DNA of 64,000 nt from Atrichornis clamosus (Eukaryota > Chordata > Aves > Passeriformes > Menuridae), in NCBI GenBank assembly GCA_013400975.1, contig WBMZ01010836.1, positions 1 through 64,000 on the forward strand, in the 5' to 3' direction. The translations under genes and the position numbers were made by a program. Within the stretch, counting starts at the first letter, position 1. Every line of letters begins with the position of its first letter. The notes under the pieces are model-generated. The model was not told the origin of the DNA. It searched no databases and was given only the letters and a program-made list of their open reading frames with translations. Shown here one piece after another: positions 1-14,660 of this stretch.

Positions 1-1717
<1,717 letters not shown>

Positions 1718-1738
1718 GTCCACATTGAGATCCACTGA
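1718..1738 (+). CDS. SMIM10L3: SMIM10-like small integral membrane protein, exon 2 (last six codons plus stop)
   Basis: The acceptor CTCTTTAG at 1710-1717 is followed by GTC CAC ATT GAG ATC CAC TGA, in phase 0 with exon 1. This replaces the intron read-through with the C-terminal residues VHIEIH that the SMIM10 family carries. The exon does not stop here: the 253-codon FAM220A-like ORF opens 110 bases downstream on the same strand, with no good acceptor seen between the two. Confidence 0.78.
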   Translation, partial: VHIEIH

Positions 1739-1767
1739 CTTGTGACTTGGTGTGCTGCTTGCACTGT

Positions 1768-1815
1768 ATGCTGCAACCAGAATCAGTTACACTCTTCAAA
1801 TCCAGCCTGTTGTGA
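1768..1815 (+). other. Short upstream ORF between the two cistrons
   Basis: An ATG at 1768 opens 15 codons that end at a TGA at 1813, which is 33 bases before the ATG of the FAM220A-like ORF and in the same frame. It is the only ATG seen between the SMIM10L3 stop and 1849. It could influence re-initiation on a bicistronic mRNA, or simply be chance. Confidence 0.4.
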
Positions 1816-1848
1816 AGCAGCAAAGCTGTGCTCCTGTGTTCTAGGACT

Positions 1849-2610
1849 ATGAAGAAAGATTTTACTCAGAAACGAGGATATGACAATGGCCCAGGTCATC
1901 ACAAGGCAACAGCTCACCTGACACACATGCATTCCATGCTGGACAGTTCTCAAAATCATAGTAGCTGTTTACAAGAATTATTTAATACCAGGAATTGTTC
2001 TCTCTTTTATGCCATATCTCTGCTTTCTGTTGGCAAGGAAATGCCTCTGAGTTTCAGTGAATCAGCAGGGACGAACTCAAGTGCAGCTGCTCCTTGGAAG
2101 GATTCATTTCATCTGCACTTTTCTTCTGGGAAAGACAGTCTTGATAGGGTTTCCCACTGCATTGATGGTATTTCAGTAGCAGGCTGGCTGGAAGAAGCTT
2201 GTAGCATTTCTGGAGACTTCAGCTCATGTTTTGCACAATTCTGGCTGGGAAATTTGCAGTATAATAAAAACCTGTGGTTTCTGCAGTTAGAAATGAGCAG
2301 TAGCAAAGAGAAAGAATTGCAGTTTGCATTTTTTAAAGCATTGGAGCTTGGTGGACTTCCTGATCCCTGTTCTAATCCAATTGCCTCACTGAACAACTAT
2401 GCTATGGGACTCATGAACAACGAGAAACCATGGTTTTTTCTTTGTTACTTAAACCTTGTATCTTCAGAGCAAACACTTGGATACGAGCAAGTGCTTTTGA
2501 ATATACAATATGTGACTAGTAATTTTCACATCATACCGCTAGTCATTTCTGTGCTAGCTTTTGCACTAGCAGATCTCTGGTATGGAGTAGTGAAGGTAAA
2601 AAAATACTGA
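1849..2610 (+). CDS. FAM220A: FAM220A-like protein (253 aa), second cistron
   Basis: An intact 253-codon ORF in AT-rich DNA. The start is the ATG at 1849 (A at -3); an in-frame TGA at 1813 excludes an upstream ATG start, and the open frame before it contains only a GTG. Human FAM220A (SIPAR) is about 259 residues, binds STAT3 and favours its dephosphorylation in the nucleus. Assignment rests on length, single-exon coding structure and position between a SMIM10-like gene and CYTH3; I do not recognise a diagnostic motif. The N-terminal part is Ser/His-rich with WLEEA near residue 121. The last ~28 residues contain a strongly hydrophobic run (IIPLVISVLAFALADLW) before a basic KVKKY end, which looks like a tail anchor. 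A GAAGGTAAAA near the 3' end could act as a splice donor, so the true C terminus may differ. FAM220A is fairly likely; a different lineage-specific gene is possible. Confidence 0.6.
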   Translation: MKKDFTQKRGYDNGPGHHKATAHLTHMHSMLDSSQNHSSCLQELFNTRNCSLFYAISLLSVGKEMPLSFSESAGTNSSAAAPWKDSFHLHFSSGKDSLDRVSHCIDGISVAGWLEEACSISGDFSSCFAQFWLGNLQYNKNLWFLQLEMSSSKEKELQFAFFKALELGGLPDPCSNPIASLNNYAMGLMNNEKPWFFLCYLNLVSSEQTLGYEQVLLNIQYVTSNFHIIPLVISVLAFALADLWYGVVKVKKY

Positions 2611-5090
2611 GATTTTAATAACTACTATTTTTAATACTAACAAACTTAAGAAGAGAGACAAGGTTACAGTTCAGGTTTTAGTGAGAAGTAGGTAGCTAAC
2701 GTAAAAACTATAGTTGTGTAATTGCTAGTAAAACTGGCTGTTGGAAGAATAGGGACCTTTTTTTTTTTGGTAAGAAATACCTGCATCTGAGTGGAAAGAA
2801 CTTCATAATCTCCAGACACTTTGGGACTTCTGCAGGTCTGCTGTTAACACTAAACTAGAACCCAATTTAATTAGCACAGATCCTTTGTTTTCTTTAGAAT
2901 TTGTATTAGTGGAGTGTTCTGGCTACTACTATTTATAACCATTTCCAGTGAAACTTTCTTGTGGAATTGAACTCCTGCTCTGAATCCAACAGTAAGAAAT
3001 ACATCAGTCCTTAAAACACTTTGAACTGGAAAGCTGTTGGGAGGGTGGTCTTCAATACAGTGCAATTCTCAGCAGTGTTCCTTTCCAAGGATGGTACTGC
3101 TCTAATTTAAAAATATCTCGTGAACTTTATTGTGCTACAATAGACACTATAAACAACTTTCTGAAAGAATTTTTTCCTTCCTTGAAAAAGTGATTCCTAT
3201 TGCTGAAGTGTAGTAATTTCTGTGCCTGTTGACTTTGGCTTTGGGACAGGCTTCTGACAATGGAGTTTGGCAAAGAATGGAGCAAGAATGCTAGAATCCA
3301 TAGAGCTGCTGGTGAATAAGAATTTTGAGAAATAGGTTCCCCTTGGCCCTTCAGTGGAGGAACTCACTGTGCAGTAGGTCAAACTTTGAACTCAGTATGT
3401 CCAAAATTCTTAACAAGGGAGTTGCTGTAGGTGGGGCTTAATGTGCTCTAGAGGTTCACCTAAAGAAGGAGGTAGTGATATGTGAGTTAGGATGCACTTT
3501 CCCATTCACTCTGACTTAAAGTGAGGACTTAATGTGGAGTAAAGCCATGCCAGTGATTCACGAAGTATCCTTTTTGCCAGCAGTCTTGCTTCATCTTGGA
3601 AAGAGTAAGTGATGTTGCATTTAGCTTGAACTGAATTTACCTGGAAAACCAGTAGTTTCCAATGGTGTGTTATTGGGGTGTTAGCACACATGTAGAGAAG
3701 TCCTTGATTATGAAGGTGAACTGCTGGTTATCAGTGTTTTGGGGAGAAATGCTGGAATTTTAAAATCTTATTTGAGTGCTAAAAATAAGATATATTTTGT
3801 GTTAAAAGATATGTTGTGTTTTCATTATCCCCATTGGCTGATTATTTCTTCTGGATGCTAGAAGAGATGAAAGGCCACTTTAATTTAGAAAATAAGCTTC
3901 TCCTTGGTGTGTTTTTAAATGATTGTTTAACTTCTAGACTTTTAACCACACCATCACCTATCACGAAGTGACCAAAAGCCCCCAAATATATTTTAAATAA
4001 TTATTTTGACAGCAACAGTTCCCTCTTAGTCAAGACATTCACTCTCATCTCCACTGCTGGAATTTATCAGCCTTGCAGTGGTATTAACACAAGTTAACAT
4101 ATGGTATTGCAGAGGTATTAACATGGTCAAGATTCCTGAAGTGATGTGGACTTGAAACCCCAGAACACCAGAAACAAAGACACTTCTCCAAAAGTCTGTG
4201 GCTTCTTGGAGTTACGGTGTTAAGCTGCTGTCTGCCTTTATCTTGATCCACAACACTTGGCAGAGCTGAGGGCAGAGGAATGAAGGCAGGGAGGGGTTGG
4301 AGCCTGTTTAAGATGGCTTGATTGCTAAAGACAACATTGTGATTAATCTCTCTAAGCAGCTCCATAGGTAAAGCCATACTCTCCCTGTATGGTGAGACTT
4401 TTCTTAAGTTGTGCATAAACACAGTCCTGCACCCAAAACTTGAGTGCTTGAACTTCCTGCATAAGAGATCAATTGGCACAGTTGTACCTGCAGTTGTTAC
4501 TTGAGACCTTGTTTGTTCAGCGTTGGCCTGGAACATCCTCTGCTGTACATCGTTTGGGAATTACACGTTTTGGGAACCAGCATTATATACAAGAACTTGT
4601 GGGTGATATTGTCAGGCTAATAGGCAAGAGGAGTAGCTAAAGGCATAAAAGCATCAATCCAGTTTTTAATACACCTATTTTTAATGGTAATTTTAAGGGG
4701 AGGGAATGAAACATGAGACACCACCAGTAAATTAGAATTTAAATGTGTATACAGCAGAGTGCCAAGGGTTTTCTCCTTATTGATGACAAGCCTATGCAGG
4801 AGGGCATCTGGAATGTTGAACTGTGTTATGTATCACAGTCCAGCTAATACAGACCTGTTTGAGTGCATAGCCTTTCATCACTTATTACAGGATCACTTTA
4901 AATACAGTACAGCTAAGCAAAATGATGGACTTTTGTTGTGTGTTATATGTATATTGAACATAAGATACAAAGAATATGTCTTAAGTGAGTGGATTTAATC
5001 CATTTCAAGATAGTTTATGTACCTTGCCTTGGATTTTATTGCTTCAAACCTAAAAGGTAACTTTAACTTGAACATTCCTTCTGAAATTCA

Positions 5091-5096
5091 AATAAA
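5091..5096 (+). terminator. Candidate polyadenylation signal AATAAA (proximal)
   Basis: The canonical hexamer is followed within about 15 bases by a short GT-rich stretch (GTTTGGTATGTT). It would end the FAM220A-like transcript with a ~2.5-kb 3' UTR. Confidence 0.3.
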
Positions 5097-6046
5097 GGAT
5101 AGTTTGGTATGTTAAAATCTCATTTAATATACTGCACTTTAAGCCTGGGGAGGCTGTGGATTGAGAGCGCTGTTCTTGCACTAATAGAACTGTCTGCCCT
5201 GACAGAGACAATGTTTAAATGGCTTTTCCTGTCTGGAGGGAGAATAAGGAACCTGAAGGATGGCATCCATCCTTTGAAACTATAGATAAATCCAACACTG
5301 TATGGTTTAGGCCACGGTTCTCTTCCTACAGATGTTTTGATATCAACTCATCTCAAAAGATGGAAGGACTCTTGGCCAAGAGCCAGGTTGTGTGGAGTTT
5401 CATGGCTTCAGTAAGTCCAACGTGGAAAACTTTTCTGAGTTAATGTGCTGTTAGGGCTGAGACTGTCTCAGATGATTATTATAGTACAGAAAAATAACAT
5501 TCTTAGTAGGGGTAAGGGACCTTTATACTGAACCAGGAGTTGCCTTCGTATTTCTGTATTTTTTGTCTCTCATCCTGCTCTCAAAAGAGGTTATTTCTAA
5601 GCAAAATGTCAGGGTTCTACTAAACAACTTGTGCTTTCTAAAATTTCATTGATCAGCATCCAGATCCTTCCTGCACTACATAGCAAAGAGTTCTATCTCT
5701 GCCATTAGAAAACAAGTAAGAAAATATTCAATATTTAGAGAATTGCCTAGTAGTTACACTTGAGTGAAAATTTACTATATGGTGTACTGCTTTGAAAAGA
5801 AAATACACTTTTAAATGTGTGTGCACAGAGCTCTGCATGTAGATAAAAAGTGTTTTACCACAGTGTGGTGTTGGGATGCTTATGCAAATGCTTATTTACT
5901 TTCTGACATTGCAGTGCAAAATGCAGTAGAGATGGTGGTGTACTTCTCTGTTTTAGCCAGTGCAATCTTAGCAATCGTGTGTCTGCATCATCCTGCACAG
6001 GACACAGTTCTATCTGTAGACATTTTTTAGCCTTTTGCTTTTTCAG

Positions 6047-6113
6047 TGTTGGGTTTGGTTTTGTTTTTGTTGTTGTTTGGGGTTTGGTGTTTTTGTTGTT
6101 TGTTTGTGGTTTT
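6047..6113 (+). repeat. T/G-rich low-complexity tract (degenerate GTTT)
   Basis: About 67 bases composed almost only of T and G, built from irregular GTTT, GTTG and GGTTT units. It is low complexity with no ORF of note. Confidence 0.7.
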
Positions 6114-8076
6114 ATTTCTTTCTTTTTAAATTATTTTTAGGACTGTAAAGACTGCACTTTCTTAAACTTTGCCAAAGTTTGCTTCCTTTCTCCTTCTCTC
6201 CACCTGTGCCCCTTATAGGCATAAACATTTAATTTTTGGAAGAAGCAAGCCTGTATGTACTCTCCTAATATATAATCTTATTGTCAAGTTACTTCTTTTG
6301 TTTTTATGGCCTTATCTTACTTATATTTCTCTCCCTATAATTTCTCAGCACAAGCATATGCTGATACTTTGTTCCACTTCAGAAACATTGTCCTGTAATT
6401 AATTATGCACAACAAAGTGACAGAAACCATGTAGAGATGTAAGAGTCCATAGCCTCTCATTAGGGTGTATGATAAGTGGTGTATCTGACAGAGCAATAGG
6501 TAGTCAATGTGACATATTTCTGCTTTTTTTTCTCTTCAAAACAGCTGCTTTAATTAAAATCCAGTATTTAATTTGAATTTGTGGTACCTCTGTCAGCTGA
6601 GAATTGCAGCTTGAATTTGGGGCTTACAAAACACATTAAGGCCAGAACTTAAACAGTGTAACTTCTCAAAAAATTAAGGAGTACATTCATGTGAGTATTT
6701 TGAAACCTTTTCTTTTCCCCCTAAGAGTGCACAGAATAAATGTGTTCTGACACTTGTTTCAGTGATGCACAGCCAGTAACTGAGGTGGGGGGAAACCTTT
6801 TTAGACTGCAGAGCCTCTAATCCTCAAGGAAGAGCTGCATTTGATAAAATAAACCAAACATTACCTATGAAAATACTGATAATTATGATCAACTCACATA
6901 CTTAAATACAAGGTCCTAGCTATCAATCTGCTGACAGTGTGAAAACAAGAATAATACAGAAGTGCTAAACTAATGCTATCCTTTACAGCCTGCACTTAGC
7001 AAGTTCTATTTTACTTTGAAATTAATCCTCTAGTGCATCCCAAAATCTCAATTATCTTAAGTCTTTTTGAATTAGTGATACAAGATTCACACTACGATCA
7101 TTATTTCATTGTTAATGATGAAATAAATTTAAAAGCTATAACATTTTAGAAAATGACCAGAGGGACTTCTAGAAGGAAAATCTGCCTTGAAAAGATCCAC
7201 TTTATTTTTGTGATCTCAATATATTTATAGTCTGTTTTACAAATTTCATTTCTTCCCTCTTCATGGAAGATCTGTATAAACCTGATAGCTAAAATGGTCA
7301 AACCCCAAACTTGCAAAAGTATCAGTGTTTAATTTTCTGTTTGTAGTCAATTTTAGCTTATCAAACATAATACCTAGATGTAATTTAAGCTTTTATTCTT
7401 AAAAGTAGGGAAATCTAATATTTAGTGCCTGATTCATCATTTGAAGGTGAGTGTTCTGTGAACTTCCTTGAAAATCAGTTCTGCTACCTGATGGTGACTA
7501 AGATTAATTTTAAATGCTGACACTCATTACTTCCTGAAAACTGTGATGTCATCCCTGCAGAACAATTTTAACCTACAGCCTTGGTCTTTGGCCCTATTTT
7601 TTTATTTTTAAAATTTTTTTTATTGCAATGTGGGAGGTGGAGAAGGCTGGCACAAACCATTTCTGTTTGTTCCAGAGAAAGATGTTTACAACTTTATATG
7701 TATTTTTAAAACTTATTGTGACACTTTTAACTTGGGAGAGTAGTTTTCATAGTGGACTTGAAAGCTGTTGTCCTAAAGAGGTGAAAACAGACTTCTGAAT
7801 ATCGGGAGTGCTGCCCAAGCTGCCAGAAGCTGTTGAGTGCGATGCTGCTCGCTCACACCACAGGAGGGAGTTACACATCAGTCTTTCGAGTATTTTCAGT
7901 TATGGCATTGTTAGTACATCTTAGTACAGTGCATTTCAGTTTGACTTGTCCTTTGGATTGTCACTGCAAATAAGTTAATGTACAAAATCAATACACAGCA
8001 GTAATGTATTGTAACTGTTTACAATTGAACTCAGAGTACCAATGGATGGGTTTTTGTCAAGCTATTTAAAAACAGA

Positions 8077-8082
8077 AATAAA
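8077..8082 (+). terminator. Candidate polyadenylation signal AATAAA (distal)
   Basis: The hexamer AATAAA lies ~18 bases upstream of a CA dinucleotide (near 8099), which is followed by a GT-rich element (GTTTTGGTGCTCC) at about 8108-8122. This is a complete signal/cleavage/downstream arrangement. A second AATAAA at 8261 has poorer surroundings. Confidence 0.45.
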
Positions 8083-11000
8083 AATCTTTTTTAAAAGACA
8101 AGAGCTAGTTTTGGTGCTCCTCATTCCAATTTTTCACTGTATAAACTGTACAAATGTACTTAAGGAGATCGTGTTTCTAACAATATACAGTGGCTTTTTC
8201 AGAGGTACAATTTGAGAGGTGTGTTTACACAAACCAAACAAATTAAAAACCTGTGTGAGAATAAAGGGCTTAATGCCTTATACATGGCCTTGGACATTTG
8301 GTATTTGAGCTCAAGACTAGCTTAATTATGTTAGCCACCAGTATTCATTCATAGGCATTCTTTTTACACACCTTATTTTTTTGGTGAGAAACCTTAACAA
8401 GCCAGTTACTTTTGATGTAATTCCAAGGTATTTCCTAACTAACTATCTCCAATCTTGCAGCACAGTTTCATTTTACAAGGGAAAGAAGACCATGGTAAAT
8501 ACATGTAATAGCCATAGGAACTCTCTTGCATCATCCAGGATAAATATTGCTGGATGCTTCTCTGCACAGTTAAAATAACCTTAGTGTTAACAGATAAGCC
8601 AGAGTTCTTGTTTTTGCTGAATAAAATATTGCCATTAAAGGAGTAGAATAAACATGTATCCTCTGCTTAATGTTGAGCATTAAAAAACATTAAAACAGGA
8701 GCCACTCACCCTTCAGAATCTCTTCTGAAAGCTGCTGTCAGGTGACCTTTTGATTCTAGACTCAAAAGACTTAGTTTTTGTTTGATCTCAGAGTCCCTTG
8801 ATGCCACAAGTGATACATTTTGAGGAAGTGTTATTGTTACGGGCTGTATTCTGAAAAGAAATGGTATTGACAACCCTGAAGAAAAGGCTGACACCTTGAG
8901 TACAAAATTCTACTATTTTTCTTAATGATGAATGCAGAGACCATATTGTCCCTCAAAACATGCATTTAAACAGAAGAAAAGGAGGGGGGACAAAACTGAC
9001 TATAATAATCTAATAAAATTGTGTAAAATTTTGGCATGTGGTTAGACCTCCACAGATCAGAAAGTGCTGTCAGTGCTCCCTGCACTTCACTGTAGATTCC
9101 TCATCACTTACGGAATTTGTATGGGAGATCCTGAAGTAGGAAACTGTAACCTTTGGCTGTCCACAATGTTCCAGCCACCCACTGTGACAGTGATGTGATA
9201 CAGCGTCAATTACTCATGTTGTCATCACTTTCAGGTGGTTTATCAGTAGTTAATATTTATATAAATGGACATCATACCTGCAATGGGGAATGTCAAGGGA
9301 CTCTGAATACTTTTGCAAATAAACTCAGGAATAGACATGCTACTGTGTGCATATCCAAATCTCTTCCTATTAGGATCTGAAATGCTTTGAAGTCAGATTC
9401 AAGTTGGTGGCCTATGACTTTTGTAGTAGCCTCTTTGTTCATCTCATACTGTAAAATTCTGTAAGAGCAACTCATCTGTACAGGAGCCCAGATTTCCTCT
9501 ATGCAAATCTGAGATTGCCAGAGCAATTTAGCAATTTACATTCATCATGACATTTACCTCTTAAGTATGTTTCTCAGCTCTTGCTTTTTCTGGCAGGTAT
9601 TATAGCAGCTTAAAATTAAAAAACCCCAAAACCTCAAACCAAACACAAATACCAGTGATTCTGCTGAAGATATCACATTTCTTAAAGAGATGATTTTTTA
9701 AAAGTAGATGGAGTGCTTTACCTTCCACTAAAAAATAAAGTATAGGATTGGGTTCTTGTTATCAAGAACTGTGGTGTGTTTGTAAAAAGCACTTGTAAGT
9801 CTTGAGCGTTAGGAAGTGCTTTGTCTATTTGTTATCACAAGTATTTTTTTGATATATCAAAATACTCCTTTATTTATCTTTAACCTCGTAGTTCAAAGGA
9901 AAGAAAGAAAAACAAACACATTTAGGAATTCTTTGAAGTATTATGTTCTGTTAAAAGTGTCCCCAAGGGCAAAGGACCAAAACCAACACAGACCTCTCGC
10001 TCATTGAACAAAAAGCCAACAGCAATGACAAGCAGGATGTTTTTGATGCTCTTTGTTGTTTTTCTTCTGGGGCTAGTGGCTGAAGCCCTTAATCACTTTA
10101 GCTAGAAGTTATTCATAAATAACCCTTCTGAGCTCAGTAATCCTGTGTTGCTTTGTATCATAAAAAAATCCTTTCTACAGCAGGGATTCCTAAATCGCCT
10201 CTTCAGATCTTAGCCTTGCATTCCAAGTACTGCATGCTGACTGCAAGCACAAATGACCTGCTCCAGAGCTAGAATAGTTACAGCATTTCCAATTTCTGTC
10301 TCCTTCAATATAAAAACATGTAAGATTAAAACATCAAAAAATATTTTATGATATTGTATAGCACCTTCTTAAGGGTTCACTTGTACCCCTTCAGGTGTTT
10401 CTCACTTTAGGTTAGGTCTGTAGACACTGAATTTTCTATCACACTGAAAATCACACAGACACAAAAACTTGTCAAAACAGAACGAAAAGTCAAACCTTTT
10501 TCTGAAGTTGGACAGCCTTCTTTTATCTTCTGTTCCCTCTAGCTGCTTTCTGAGTGAGAACATCTGTACAGACTATAGCAGGTTTCAAGTCCTTCACTTT
10601 GATATACGGTGTCTGTTCCCAACAATCTGGTGCTTAAAATAAAAGCTGTCTGGTCTGTGTTGTCACTGTCAATCATAATTTTCAGAGCTCTTCCTCACAT
10701 TTTCTTTCTGGTTTATAATCATTCCTTTGCAGTTGATAGCTGTATCTTCTGCTTTCTCTCTATTGAGCTAAACTAGTTACTTGCCAATGCTAGCAAGCAG
10801 AAGTCTGCAGAGCTTTTCCTCACAGGATGTTTTGTTACAGTCAGTTCATCAAGCTTCTTTGCTACTTGCTCAACTTACAGTTCATTCTAATATATTTTCA
10901 TAAAGTATCCATAAGGAATTGTAGCTGTTCCTGAATGGATCTTCGAGCAGTTTGTCATTTGTCACACAGGGAGTGTTTTTTCTGAAGGCCCCTATGAAAC

Positions 11001-14000
11001 AGCACTGTCCAAAGGTTTGATTCAATTTTGTATATGGCTATTGTTACTATAGTTGCCATAAAAGAATGCTTTTATAAGTGAAAATATCTCTGGTAAATCT
11101 TTGTTATTCACACGTGCTTGTTAAACTCAGCAAGTGATCTGCCTGGGAGGGTACTCCTGCCTCCCATCAGATATTCCAGCCATGATAAAAAAATGGGATA
11201 CGCAAGATGACTCCTCTCAACTTAGCATACAAAACCTGAGAGGGAAGGAATAAACTCAGGGTGAAAAAAAAAGACAGAGCAATCAAGAAAAAAGTGCTTT
11301 GAACATATTCTTGGTTTAATTTGTTAAGTCATTTTGCCAGAAACATGGGATGAGTTAAAACTTGAGACAAGAGGCAACATAGATCTAATTTTCCTTTATA
11401 ACAGGAACTGTCAAAATAGTTCAGATCATACAGGGGGGGTGGGGTTAATTAAAGACTGGACATGGGCTTAGAGGAAATAAAAAAGCACAGGTATTTTATA
11501 CCCTTTTTGTGAAAAAGGAAACCCACATTTTTACTATTATTCCCCCTGGGGTATTTCTGTTGTCCTTCCAGTCCTTACATGCACCTTATCATAATGAAGA
11601 ACTAAGTGGAAAAAGCAAGGTTGGATTTTTTGGTTTTTTGTTGTTTTTTTTTATTATTTCAGAAAGTGTAATCAATAAGAAAAGAAATCTGATAGTAGGA
11701 TTTATCTGTTTAAGTACCTCAGAGTGGTTTTAGTAGGACAAATCACAGCTTCAATCCTGTAATCCAATCACACAAGATCAGTACTGATGTCTAGCCTTGC
11801 TGACTTAATCAGAGCTCTGTAGCTGAGGATCTGCCTATGTGAGCTGCACTACAATGTCTGGACTTGGATGTTTTATGGGAATATCATTAAATTTAGTCTG
11901 GGTTAAGAGTGCAGGCCTACTCACAGTAGAGTCAATGTGAATCTTCCCAGTCTTTCAAACTGAGACAATATCATGTTCCTGAAGTGCTTTGAAATTCATT
12001 GCATACTTTCCAAATACTGTACTCCTCATAGAAAAGTCATCTTTAAGTGTACTATTTTGAAAAAAAAGTCAGCATTTACCAGCTGAGACCTATAAAAATA
12101 AAGTACACAATGTCTAAAGTTATAGCATGTGGATGGTGTTCTAAGAGAAAACCCCTGGGATCCAGTTTATAAAATGGTAAAATTTCCTAGTTTATTTTAA
12201 TGATTATATTGGTAACAGCTTTTGATAAGACTTTTTACATAGCTTTAAACTCACTATTGGTTTTTAGTCTTAGGTATTATCACATGAATGGCACAAAGGA
12301 ATCGTTACCAAAGTTATTACAGTCTTTTATGCAAAGAAAGTATAACTTTTTTATTTCTTAGTATCAGATTCTAATTTTTTTCTTTCTCAACTACCCATTG
12401 TTAATTTCTGATATGCTGGGTCTTGTATTACTTTGCTTGATGTTGGTGCTGCAGTTAAACAAACATAACTTTAATATCTTCATCTACTAGTAATGATCAT
12501 GAAAATATATTGGAGTATCTTCTTGAAATGGTGAGTTAATGAAGTCACACCAAATTAATTAGAAAGTCCTTACAAGAAATTAGGCTGTTAGAAGAAATGG
12601 TTATGAAAAAATATTTTCAGAGCACCCTTTCTCATCACAGTTTAAGTAACAATAAATTCTTCTTTCAAATTAATCTGACAAATATTGTTACGTTGTGGTA
12701 ATTTGTTGTCATTGCAAGGAAGAATCCACAGTTAGTTTTGCCCAGTTATTCTGAAGGATGTTATGACTGACACATATATTGGCAGAGCAGTAATAGTGTC
12801 TCCTTGCAATTTCTACTTAGAACAGAAGACAGCCCAATCAAAAGTAAATGCAATAATTCAGGCAGAATGTTATATGACATCTTTAAAGGTGGCTGTTATC
12901 ACCACAGTTTTATTAAAGAAGTACTACAGAAGTGCTAAACAATTGTTGTTAGCAGAAGGGGAGGAGATATTGTTTTAATGAGGCAGAATCTACATTCAAA
13001 GGTGGAGTTTGTGTCTAACCTTTTACTAATGGGCTCTGTAAGGAAATCCAAAAGAGTTCCCCTTATCCAATCAACTCTTGAATGTGAGTGGACAGGCCTC
13101 TGTTCAAAACTGCACTGCAACCAAGGTAGGATGTCCAACCAGCTTTGCAGCAGCATTCAGGGAGTCTTTGCTCATCATGCTCCCAGCATACCTCTAATAC
13201 TGTGATCTAGAGATAAAAGACCATTTCATTAACATAAAATATGAAATTGTAGTTTTCCTTACTGCATGTAATAAGTGTATATAAACACGTATAAAAACAT
13301 ATACATGCATTAATATCTGCTTGTTTAGATTACGAATAATTTTCTACTTAAGTGCTTTCCATAAAGGATTAAAAGTGCAGTAGAAAGAATGGAAACACAC
13401 CCTAAGTGTGTAGCCATAGGTGCTGCATTAAGCATAGTAAAAGCACAACCTTCTTTGCTGTTGTATTATTCTGGAATTAATACAGACCTTCCAAAAGCCC
13501 ATTGTGATGAAGATACTGCTGCTGCCTATAGTCAGCATTCTGGAATAACATCTTTAATTGATTAGCAATTTAGATTTCTAAGAAGACTGATTTATCTGCA
13601 TTTATCTGTCTTTACTTGCTGTTTCATAATCTAATAAAAACATTATCTCCTTTCAAATAGTTTCAAGACAGCATTTCATTATTTTAGCTGAAGAATATGA
13701 AGAATTTATCTCTTTTTAACTCATATCAGTGTATCTCAGCTTTACTAAAACAAAATTAAATACAATATTTATAGAAAGAAAAGCTTTGTACAAATTATGC
13801 AGGAAGTCCAGACCATTTCAGGAAAAAGCAGCAGCTAGAAAAAGAACTGCCAGGCAACTGTACTTTGTAGAGAGTAAATATGGAAACTCCACAGAAGCAA
13901 TCAGGACACTGAAGATTAAAATACAAGAAACACCTAAAAATACTTCATGGAATGATTTAATGTATGGAGGAGATAACCATTCTTGTTAACAAGATAAAAA

Positions 14001-14627
14001 GGTTGTAACTGTGAATGAGATAATATTTAAGAATATAACTAGTACTTGGCAGTATATTTATCTTGCAAATGTGATGAAGATGTTGAAGAAATTACCTGTT
14101 TAATTGTAGTTATCTGCCATCTTGCTTTTCAGGTTTGGAGTCTTTGATACCTGCTGAGCTCTGGAAAAGCCTTACAGAGAGAGGAGCAAGGACATGATTT
14201 TCTTAGTCATGAGAATTTAGCTGTGCTCATTACGCATGTTCTACTGGATGCCATTTCCAACAGGAATACCAGAATGCAGGCCTTAGCAGGCCAGGGGAGA
14301 GAATATTCTTGCAGAAAATAATTCACTTGTTCTCAACTGGTACAATAACTGAACTAAGTATCCCAGATTCTCGTGCTTTTGAAGTGTTCTCAATCAACAG
14401 CAGACTTCAAAGACTTTTATGTGAAAGTCTTTCAGGCATAACAGTTATTCCCTAATGCCTTCATTTTTTTCCCCACAAACATACAAAGAAATGAAGACAG
14501 ACTATTTAAAAAACATATTCTTTATCCAGTAGGAAAAAACTGAGCAGTCCACATTCACTTGAGCAGCTTTGTGCATTAAAATTGTGCAGTATAAATCTTT
14601 TTATAAAACATGCTTTAATAGTTCCAC

Positions 14628-14660
14628 TATTTTGAAAGCAAATCATTTGCTTTCAAAATA
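14628..14660. repeat. Perfect inverted repeat, 15-bp arms, 3-nt loop
   Basis: TATTTTGAAAGCAAA at 14628-14642 is followed by the spacer TCA and then by its exact reverse complement at 14646-14660. The 15-bp stem with a minimal loop can extrude as a cruciform or fold as RNA hairpin. No larger transposon could be seen around it. Confidence 0.9.

Larger units (their letters stand above)
2611..8100 (+). other. Probable long 3' UTR of the SMIM10L3-FAM220A transcript
   Basis: AT-rich sequence with no further convincing gene. It contains candidate poly(A) hexamers at 5091 and 8077; the second has the better surroundings. An antisense open frame of 150 codons at 4084-4536 shows no recognisable family. 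Whether the UTR really extends this far is inferred only from the poly(A) signals and the lack of another gene. Confidence 0.35.

Noticed and set aside
4084..4536. Antisense open frame of 150 codons
   Set aside because: It lies in the probable 3' UTR on the opposite strand, has no recognisable domain and no promoter-like composition or splice context. It is probably chance.
13729..13989. 86-codon open frame on the + strand, basic and Lys/Arg-rich
   Set aside because: It has no proper ATG at its left end, a composition expected from AT/A-rich DNA, and no recognisable family.
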